DNA of 47,863 bases, taken from assembly GCF_000961885.1 (NCBI RefSeq), contig NZ_JZKH01000062.1, positions 1 through 47,863 of the forward strand, written 5' to 3'. The translations under genes were made by a program, and so were the position numbers. The notes beneath the pieces were generated by a model. That model had not been told where the DNA came from. It was given only the letters and a program-made list of their open reading frames with translations, and made no database searches. Shown piece after piece: positions 42,028-47,863 of this stretch. Position 1 is the stretch's first letter; every line of letters starts with the position of its first letter. Source of the DNA: Streptomyces rubellomurinus (GTDB lineage Bacteria; Actinomycetota; Actinomycetes; Streptomycetales; Streptomycetaceae).

Positions 42028-43452
42028 TTACGCCTGCTCCGTCTCGTAGTGGTGGTGGCCGTCGTACTCGTCGTCCTCACGGCCGGGTGCGAACGCCGGC
42101 CGGTCGGCCAGCTCCTCGATCTCGCGTTCCCGTCGCGGATCCGCCTCCTTGCCGCTGACCACGACGCCCCGCTGCTGGAGCATCACCGACACCTGCGCGA
42201 ACAGGAGCATCCGCTGCTCCCAGGCGCGCGGCTGGCGCTGGATCAGCGGCTTCCACAGTTCGGGCCCGGCCAGCGGGGTCGTGCTGCCGTCCAGTTGCAG
42301 GCGGGTGTACGCCTTCACCAGGAGCGAGCCGAGCTCGTAGTCGCTCAGCGCGGCCTTGCGGTACTCGGCCAGCAGCCCACGCGGACTGCTGCCCCGGGCG
42401 ATCCAGTCGACGATCAGCGTCGCGACCGGTTCCAGATCCGTTTCCATTCCGAAGACCTCCTCGGCGTAGGTGAAGGCGAGCCGGACCAGGGCCTCGCGGT
42501 CGGCGGCGCTCCAGGAGTCGTCGACCTCCGCGAGGAGGCGGTGCAGCTGCCCGAGCAGCGGGCGGCTGCGCCCGTCCTCGGCCTCGAACAGCAGCCGCGC
42601 CGCCTCCCCTTCCGCGCTCTTCCCGGCGTCCGGACGGGCCAGGGCGCGGCACAGCAGGTGCCAGCCGCGGCGCAGCGGCGCGTTGCCGTCGACGGTGGCG
42701 AGGAAGACCGGGACGGCGCGCCGGGTGCGGGTGACGCGCAGCCAGGGTTCCTGGTTGTCGTTCTTGAAGCTCCACAGGGTGGTCGCGCACAGGCCGTCGC
42801 TCGCGTCCCGCAGCGCGGCGAGGACGACGCGTTCGGGCCTGGTCCCGGCGGGCAGCCCGGTGAATCCGGCCTGCATGACGCGGCGGGCGCGCCGGACGTT
42901 GCGGCGGGCGAACTCCCGCTCGGCGGAAGGCTCTTCGCAGGACAGCACGGTGGCCGAGCCGGCGGTCACCCAGGCACCGTAGGGCAGCGCCCACATCGCG
43001 ATCCGGCACCCCCGGCAGACCGGCCAGCCCGGAACGCCGGGCGGCAGGGTGTTCAGGGCCTTGTTGGTGTCGAATAGCGGCAGGTTGGTCTTCGCCCAGA
43101 CGGCGGCCGTGCCCGTGTGGCAGAAGGTGCACGGCCTCACCGGGGCGGCCTGCGGGGAATCCGGGGCGAAGAGCTGTTCGATGTCGGGCCTGAGGACGTC
43201 TCGGTCGGACGGCCGCTTGCTGTGCGTGGCCTTCGAGTTGGGGTACAGCGCGAACAGCACCTTCCACCAGTCGTACCGGCCACTGCCCTTGGGCGCCGCC
43301 GCGGCCGTGAGCACGTCCGCCACGAGGACGGAGGACACGGTGTCCAGATCGGCCGGGCTCACCCGGTCCGGGTCGTCGCGCTCCGCGATGACCGCCACGG
43401 CCCACGCGCCCGCCCTCTGCAACGGGTGACCGGTGGCCACGAGAGCGGTCAC
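42028..43452 (-). CDS. cas8b1: CRISPR-associated protein Cas8b1/Cst1 (type I-B large subunit)
   Basis: A 474-residue large Cascade subunit, which in type I systems recognises the PAM. A zinc-finger region, CTFCHTGTAAVWAKTNLPLF then CRGC (Cys108, 111, 146, 149), is typical of Cst1. GRYDWWKVLFALYPNSK and the helical C-terminus fit the same family. GTG at 43452 overlaps the cas6 stop (GTGA). The open frame runs to 44100 but this part is antisense-like Gly/Arg-rich sequence and overlaps cas6. Confidence 0.9.
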   Translation of the reverse strand: MTALVATGHPLQRAGAWAVAVIAERDDPDRVSPADLDTVSSVLVADVLTAAAAPKGSGRYDWWKVLFALYPNSKATHSKRPSDRDVLRPDIEQLFAPDSPQAAPVRPCTFCHTGTAAVWAKTNLPLFDTNKALNTLPPGVPGWPVCRGCRIAMWALPYGAWVTAGSATVLSCEEPSAEREFARRNVRRARRVMQAGFTGLPAGTRPERVVLAALRDASDGLCATTLWSFKNDNQEPWLRVTRTRRAVPVFLATVDGNAPLRRGWHLLCRALARPDAGKSAEGEAARLLFEAEDGRSRPLLGQLHRLLAEVDDSWSAADREALVRLAFTYAEEVFGMETDLEPVATLIVDWIARGSSPRGLLAEYRKAALSDYELGSLLVKAYTRLQLDGSTTPLAGPELWKPLIQRQPRAWEQRMLLFAQVSVMLQQRGVVVSGKEADPRREREIEELADRPAFAPGREDDEYDGHHHYETEQA

Positions 43453-44144
43453 CGCACCCACCCGAACCCCTGGATCGTGTCCAGGCCCAGCCCCCACGAG
43501 CGGATCGCGTTCACGAACCGGCCATCGGCCTCCATCACGACCCGCACCCGCGCCCCGATCCGCGGCGCCCCACGAACGGCGAACCGCCGCCGTGGGCCGG
43601 CTTCCAGCACCCGCAGGCCGCGCGGGGCGGGCAGGCCCAGCACGTCCGCCTTGTGCGCCAGGTTGTGCTGCAGGCGGTCGAGGTAGTGCTCGTCGCCCGG
43701 CAGCAGGTTCCGGTCTTCGTGCTTGAGGACGACGGGCGTCAGCGTCTCCAACTCCACCGGCCCGTCCCCAGCCGGCAGCACGCCGTCCATGTCCACGGCC
43801 ATCCCGCGCACTCGCAACCGAGTCGAGCCCCAGACCAGTTCCTCGACCCCGGCCAGCGCGCGCACCAGCACCGACGCGATCTCCGGAACCGGCGACCCGA
43901 ACCACACCGAGCCGTCCTGCGACGTGGAGTACACACCCTTCGTGCGCGGCGCCCCCAAGAACAGCGGCCCCCCCACCCCCACGGGCTTCAGCGGCTTCCC
44001 CCGCCACCCCTCGTTGTGCAACGCGTCCGCCAACGCCTCGTCCTGGCTGCTCAGCAACCGGTACACCACACCCCGCGCCGCCCCGTGCACCTCCTCCCAC
44101 GGCACACGAGGCGCATCCGGCACCACATCAACCCTCACCCGCAC
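43449..44144 (-). CDS. cas6: CRISPR-associated endoribonuclease Cas6
   Basis: A 231-residue crRNA-processing enzyme, first gene of the operon. MRVRVDVVPDAPRVPWEEVHGAARGVVYRLL is a typical N-terminus with the conserved His20; the C-terminal glycine-rich loop GLGLDTIQGFGWVR is diagnostic. GTG at 44144 is chosen because GGGAG lies about 7 bases upstream and the result starts at the fold; an ATG at 44225 would add 27 residues. It should cut within the 29-bp repeats of both arrays. Confidence 0.93.
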   Translation of the reverse strand: MRVRVDVVPDAPRVPWEEVHGAARGVVYRLLSSQDEALADALHNEGWRGKPLKPVGVGGPLFLGAPRTKGVYSTSQDGSVWFGSPVPEIASVLVRALAGVEELVWGSTRLRVRGMAVDMDGVLPAGDGPVELETLTPVVLKHEDRNLLPGDEHYLDRLQHNLAHKADVLGLPAPRGLRVLEAGPRRRFAVRGAPRIGARVRVVMEADGRFVNAIRSWGLGLDTIQGFGWVR

Positions 44145-44421
44145 CGCACTCTCCCGACCGATCTCAGGCAACCTGGCCACGCCGCAAGCTAGTTGGATGC
44201 GAACGATCAGCGTTCCATTCCTCATAATTCGCACCGATAGCCAGCTGTTTGTGCTACGGGCTGCGGCAGCACGGCCGCTCCGGCACCACAACAGCGTCGC
44301 CCCGGGAACACCTCAAGCCCAAAACGCTCTGACCTGCGGTGATGCACTACCGCCGAGTCGCCGCATCGCGGCCGGCACAGGCAAACCGTCATCGCTCGCG
44401 GACCTGGTGCTTTACCCTCGG
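44145..44421 (+). promoter_or_regulatory. Divergent control region: cas operon promoter and leader of array 2
   Basis: 277 bases, less GC-rich than the surroundings in part, between cas6 and array 2. The right end reads GACCTGGTGCTTTACCCTCGG immediately before the first repeat, matching array 1's leader end at 20 of 21 positions. A GCTCTGACCTG motif further upstream (near 44324-44334) also occurs in array 1's leader. Confidence 0.75.
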
Positions 44422-44777
44422 GTCGTAATCAGCCCTGGAGGGCTTGCAACCCGCCCGCACTGCCAAGGCGGGTATCCGCACCCTCCTGTCGTAATCAGCC
44501 CTGGAGGGCTTGCAACAGGATGCTGACGCGCAGGGGCGCCGGCCGCTCGCCGGGTCGTAATCAGCCCTGGAGGGCTTGCAACGTCCCGGCGCTGCCGAAC
44601 CCCCGCCGTCCGCGACCGAGTCGTAATCAGCCCTGGAGGGCTTGCAACGCGAACCACGCCCTGCCCGCAGCGCGAACCGGCGAGTCGTAACCAGCCCTGG
44701 AGGGCTTGCAACCCGTCGCCGGTGCCGGGCGTCGGCTCGGTCGCGCAGGTCGTAACCAGCCCTGGAGGGCTCGCAAC
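44422..44777 (+). CRISPR. CRISPR array 2 (6 repeats, 5 spacers)
   Basis: Repeats of 29 bp start at 44422, 44488, 44554, 44620, 44684 and 44749; spacers are 37, 37, 37, 35 and 36 bases. The repeat begins GTCGTAATCAGCCC and ends GGGCTTGCAAC, so it differs from array 1's consensus at base 6 (A instead of G). The last two repeats have C at base 8 and the last also GCTCGCAAC, so the leader end is on the left, next to cas6. Transcribed away from the cas operon. Confidence 0.98.
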
Positions 44778-44935
44778 GCGCAGCCGCCGATGAGGGCGAG
44801 GCGGAGGTGCTGCTCCCGGCGGCCCCTACCACACGTCCGCGCAGCTCACGCGCGGGCCGGGTGGCTGCCGGGACCCCTGGGGGCCACCACAATGGTGCGG
44901 ACAGATCTTCGGAAGTACAGAGAAAGCGATGCACC

Positions 44936-46339
44936 ATGGATCTCGGCGTGCGCTGGAAGCTGCACGGTGACGGGCGCACGCCCGCGCCGGGGGCGGTGGT
45001 CCGTCCCGACGAACGGCTCTCCTGGCCCCGCACGGTAGGGCTCGGCGCCCAGCACGTGGTGGCGATGTTCGGGGCGAGCTTCGTGGCGCCGGTGTTGATG
45101 GGCCTCGACCCGAACCTCGCGATCATGATGTCCGGCGTGGCGACCGTGATCTTCCTGCTGGCCACCAAGGGGCGGGTGCCCAGTTACCTGGGCTGCTCGT
45201 TGTCCTTCGTGGGCGTGGCCGCGGTGATCCGGGCGCAGGGCGGCACCAGCGCGACGGTGACCGGCGCGGTGTTCGTGGTGGGCGTGGTGCTGTTCTTCGT
45301 GGGCCTGGCGGTCCAGCGGTTCGGGGCGCGGATCATTCACGCCGCGATGCCGCCGATCGTCACAGGCGCGGTGGTCATGCTGATCGGCTTCAACCTGGCC
45401 CCGGTGACCGCCTCGGTGTACTGGCCGCAGGACCAGTGGACGGCGCTGCTGGTGATGCTGTTCACCGGTCTGGCCGTGGTGTGCCTGCGCGGTTTCTGGT
45501 CGCGGGTGGCGATCTTCCTGGGGCTGCTGTTCGGCTACGGGATCTCCTGGCTGTTCGACCGGGTCTTCGGGAAGATCCACTCGGTGGACGGCGGCGGGCA
45601 CATGTCCGACCACTGGCGCCTGGACCTGTCGGGCGTCGGCAAGGCGGACTGGATCGGCCTGCCGACCTTCCACGGCCCGTCCTTCCAGTGGTCGGCGATC
45701 CTGGTCGCCCTGCCCGTGGTGATCGCGCTGGTCGCCGAGAACGCCGGGCACGTCAAGGCGGTCGGCGAGATGACCGGCACCAACCTGGACGACAAGCTGG
45801 GCACCGCGATCTCCGCGGACGGCATCGGCTCGATGCTCTCCACCGCGGTCGGCGGCCCGCCGAACACCACGTACTCGGAGAACATCGGCGTGATGGCCGC
45901 GACCCGGGTCTACTCGACGGCCGCGTACTGGGCCGCGGCCTGCTTCGCGCTGCTGTTCGGCGTCTGCCCGAAGTTCGGCGCGATCGTGGCCGCGATCCCC
46001 GGCGGGGTGCTCGGCGGCATCACGGTGATCCTGTACGGCATGATCGGCCTGCTGGGCGCGCAGATCTGGGTCAGGTCCAAGGTGGACCTGAGCAACCCGC
46101 TGAACCTGGTGCCGGCCGCGGCGGGCATCATCATCGGCATCGGCAACGTGACGCTCAAGTTCACCGACACCTTCAGCCTCAGCGGCATCGCGCTCGGCAC
46201 ACTGGTGGTCATCACCGGCTACCACACGCTGCGGGCGCTGGCGCCGGCGCACCTCAGGACCCAGGAACCGCTGCTGGACGAGGGCACGTCCTCGTACGAC
46301 GAGGACGCCACCTCGGACGGGAACCCGCGCGCCTCGTAA
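44936..46339 (+). CDS. Uracil/xanthine permease (NCS2 family)
   Basis: A 467-residue polytopic transporter with about 12-14 membrane helices. Family motifs are GAQHVVAMFG near the start, ALVAENAGHVKAVGEMTG in the middle and GGPPNTTYSENIGVMAATRV. These match UraA/PyrP-type nucleobase:proton symporters; uracil is the most likely substrate, xanthine possible. The ATG at 44936 has AGAAAG upstream. It begins about 160 bases after CRISPR array 2 and seems unrelated to it. Confidence 0.9.
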   Translation: MDLGVRWKLHGDGRTPAPGAVVRPDERLSWPRTVGLGAQHVVAMFGASFVAPVLMGLDPNLAIMMSGVATVIFLLATKGRVPSYLGCSLSFVGVAAVIRAQGGTSATVTGAVFVVGVVLFFVGLAVQRFGARIIHAAMPPIVTGAVVMLIGFNLAPVTASVYWPQDQWTALLVMLFTGLAVVCLRGFWSRVAIFLGLLFGYGISWLFDRVFGKIHSVDGGGHMSDHWRLDLSGVGKADWIGLPTFHGPSFQWSAILVALPVVIALVAENAGHVKAVGEMTGTNLDDKLGTAISADGIGSMLSTAVGGPPNTTYSENIGVMAATRVYSTAAYWAAACFALLFGVCPKFGAIVAAIPGGVLGGITVILYGMIGLLGAQIWVRSKVDLSNPLNLVPAAAGIIIGIGNVTLKFTDTFSLSGIALGTLVVITGYHTLRALAPAHLRTQEPLLDEGTSSYDEDATSDGNPRAS

Positions 46340-46375
46340 CGGACGGGCCCGGGTCGGGGGTTCAGGTCGACGGGG

Positions 46376-46420
46376 CGGCCGGCGAAGGTGTCCGGAAAGG
46401 ACCTTCCGCCGGCCGTTCCG
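46376..46420 (+). terminator. Terminator of the permease gene
   Basis: A long hairpin (left arm CGGCCGGCGAAGG, right arm CTTCCGCCGGCCG) with a short internal mismatch, followed by TTCCGTCTTT, about 35 bases after the stop. Confidence 0.75.
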
Positions 46421-46496
46421 TCTTTCCCCGGCGGGCCGGTCGGTGGTCGAATCGCCGCGCACCGCCCATGTCGGTCACTCACCCCCCGGGAGAGGC

Positions 46497-47228
46497 ATGT
46501 CCCTTCTGTCCCACCACCGCAAGGCCGCCGCCGTGGCCGCCGTCCTCGGCACCCTCGGCACCCTCGCGATCACCTGCGGCCCGGCGGCCTCGGCCGCCGG
46601 CCCGGGCAAGGTCCTGTGGACCCCGAGCACCAGCAAGGGCGCGTCGTCGTTCGCGGCCGTGCAGTGCGCCTCCGGCAACTTCGGCGTCGTCAAGGACGCG
46701 GTCAAGGGCAACGTGTGGCGGGCCTTCCAGGCCGCCGGGGAGGAGCGCTGCGAGACGCTCGGCCCGGACCTGAAGGAGGGCGACACCTTCTACCTGGGCT
46801 GGTCGTCCAAGGCGAACATCGAGGACACCGACAGCCGGTACGTCTTCCAGCTGAAGTGCTCGCCCAGCGCCGACACGGCCAACCACCCGATCGAGATCGA
46901 CATCCTCAACGGGCGCGTCCGCCTCCAGGAGTGGGACCTCGACCACGTCGCGCACTCCCTCTGGACGGCCCAGACCACGAACAACACGTGGCACTCCTAC
47001 GCCCTGAAGATCCGCCTGGGCCGGACGGACGGCACCATCGACTTCTGGTTCGACGGCGTGAAGCAGACGTTCACCACCGGCTCGGGCACCTTCAAGGGCA
47101 CGACCTGGGACGGCGACCGCGACTACCTCAAGTGGGGCTCCTACCACCCCGCCAAGGGCAACGCCACGAACACCTTCACCAGCCCGGTGATGGCCACCAC
47201 CCTGCAGGCGGCCACCGCCGGCTCGTGA
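46497..47228 (+). CDS. Secreted polysaccharide-lyase-like (heparin lyase I type) protein
   Basis: A 243-residue exported protein. Signal peptide MSLLSHHRKAAAVAAVLGTL is cut after about residue 34 (AASA-AG). The mature part has a jelly-roll pattern: DTFYLGWSSKAN, YVFQLKCSPSADTANHPIEIDIL, WHSYALKIRLGRTDGTIDFWFDGVKQ and WDGDRDYLKWGSYHP, typical of the PL/heparin-lyase-I-like family that cleaves or binds uronate-rich polysaccharides outside the cell. Three Cys remain in the mature part. GGGAGAGG precedes the ATG. Exact substrate unknown. Confidence 0.78.
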   Translation: MSLLSHHRKAAAVAAVLGTLGTLAITCGPAASAAGPGKVLWTPSTSKGASSFAAVQCASGNFGVVKDAVKGNVWRAFQAAGEERCETLGPDLKEGDTFYLGWSSKANIEDTDSRYVFQLKCSPSADTANHPIEIDILNGRVRLQEWDLDHVAHSLWTAQTTNNTWHSYALKIRLGRTDGTIDFWFDGVKQTFTTGSGTFKGTTWDGDRDYLKWGSYHPAKGNATNTFTSPVMATTLQAATAGS

Positions 47229-47246
47229 GCCGGCAGGCGAACCGCA

Positions 47247-47277
47247 GGCCCGGACCGCGCCGTCCGCGGTCCGGGCC
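47247..47277 (+). terminator. Terminator after the secreted lyase-like gene
   Basis: GGCCCGGACCGC (47247-47258) and GCGGTCCGGGCC (47266-47277) form a perfect 12-bp stem, 18 bases after the stop. Confidence 0.75.
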
Positions 47278-47493
47278 CCGCCCACCCCACCCGGCCCGGC
47301 GCGCTCGGCCAACGGTGCGGCCACCGAAGATCATCCTGGTTGGTGAGGACACCGAGGATCAAGCTGCGCGGCCCGCTCAGAGGGAATCGGTCGGTCCACA
47401 CCCAGGTTCCGCGAGCAGGTCCGGAGCGTGTGCCGCCTGCGGTCCGTCCGGGGTGGTCCGCCGGTCGGGGAGCCGATCGGCGGACCTGCGGCG

Positions 47494-47863
47494 TCACCGG
47501 TTCTCGAAGGTCGGCGGGCGCTTCTCGGCGAAGGCCGTCATGCCCTCCTTCTGGTCCGCGGTGGCGAAGGTGGCGTGGAAGAGCCGGCGCTCGAAGCGCA
47601 CGCCCTCGGCCAGGGTCGTCTCGAAGGCGCGGTTGACGCTCTCCTTCATCATCACGGCCGCCGGCGTCGACATCGCCGCGATGGCCCCGGCCAGATTCAG
47701 TGCCTCGTCGAGGAGTTGGTCGGCCGGGACGATCCGGGAGACCAGGCCGGCGCGCTCGGCCTCGTCGGCGCCCATCATCCGGCCGGTCAGGCACAGTTCC
47801 ATCGACTTGGCCTTGCCGATCGCCCGGGTCAGCCGCTGCGAGCCGCCGATGCCCGGGATCACG
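47494..47863 (-). CDS. Enoyl-CoA hydratase, 3' part (cut by right edge)
   Basis: About 123 C-terminal residues of a crotonase-family enzyme; the 5' part lies beyond the window. [45 protein letters not shown] is the region around the second catalytic Glu (here Gly-Ser-Gln follows GG as in the short-chain hydratases), and the protein ends [13 protein letters not shown], a common C-terminus of actinobacterial EchA proteins. It hydrates trans-2-enoyl-CoA in fatty acid beta-oxidation. The frame is open to the last base. Confidence 0.9.
   Translation of the reverse strand, partial: VIPGIGGSQRLTRAIGKAKSMELCLTGRMMGADEAERAGLVSRIVPADQLLDEALNLAGAIAAMSTPAAVMMKESVNRAFETTLAEGVRFERRLFHATFATADQKEGMTAFAEKRPPTFENR

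Noticed and set aside
43453..44100. Upstream extension of the cas8 frame
   Set aside because: It overlaps all of cas6 and reads as Gly/Arg-rich shadow sequence; the GTGA coupling to cas6 defines the start.
44412..44711. Open frames reading through CRISPR array 2 (and similar ones through array 1)
   Set aside because: Repeating peptide such as CKPSRADYD or SPPGLITTR is only the translated repeat.
1..47863. tRNA, rRNA or insertion sequence
   Set aside because: I looked for TPsiC-like GGTTCGAATCC patterns, long terminal inverted repeats and transposase motifs and saw none; a dedicated scan (tRNAscan-SE, ISfinder) would be decisive.

Overview
The window is about 48 kb of very GC-rich DNA with many GTG starts. 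Its gene content is typical of a streptomycete (Streptomyces or Kitasatospora): a SigE-family sigma factor, a Pls/PosA-type poly-amino-acid synthetase, lipobox and Sec-type exported proteins, a bL37-like 25-residue protein, and many one-component regulators paired with a divergent enzyme gene. I see no rRNA, tRNA, insertion sequence or prophage. Both ends cut a gene: an ATP-grasp-like remnant on the left and an enoyl-CoA hydratase on the right.

Left part (1-8.6 kb): small zinc-ribbon-type hypotheticals, a bL37-like mini gene too short for normal ORF calling, a BPL-N/GATase-like lipoprotein, and a 1326-residue Pls/PosA synthetase (adenylation, carrier, then a multi-pass membrane region with repeated hexapeptide-like segments), which ends at a perfect 17-bp-stem terminator. 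Next (8.6-12.9 kb) is a xylFGH-type sugar ABC operon with an AraC/cupin regulator gene behind it. From 13 to 20.5 kb come an MBL hydrolase, a neutral zinc metallopeptidase, a sigma factor with a membrane partner, a HAD hydrolase, phosphoglucomutase and a YciI protein.

Middle part (20.5-35.4 kb): a run of regulator/target pairs with visible operator-like DNA. TetR/GNAT share a perfect 12-bp-arm palindrome, AraC/FMN-reductase have three phased direct repeats, HxlR/oxidoreductase have an AT-rich island with two related boxes, and XRE-cupin/epoxide-hydrolase have TTGCCA-TTC-TGGCAA. Secreted or lipid-acting hydrolases (a tripeptidyl-aminopeptidase-like S33 enzyme and a class 3 lipase with C-terminal TIG-like domains) and several small hypotheticals fill the rest.

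Right part (35.5-44.8 kb): a complete type I-B (Cst1/DevR-type) CRISPR-Cas locus. The minus-strand operon is cas6-cas8b1-cas7-cas5-cas3-cas4-cas1-cas2, with translationally coupled junctions between most genes. It is flanked by two arrays of 29-bp repeats: 8 repeats/7 spacers at 35515-36000 and 6 repeats/5 spacers at 44422-44777. Both leaders lie on the cas-proximal side and share a near-identical 21-nt junction, so the arrays are transcribed outward from the operon. As written, cas7 carries a -1 frameshift near 41850 that splits the backbone subunit. If real, this would disable interference while leaving cas1, cas2, cas4, cas6 and both arrays intact; if it is a sequencing error, the system is complete. 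After the second array come a uracil/xanthine permease, a secreted polysaccharide-lyase-like protein and the truncated enoyl-CoA hydratase.
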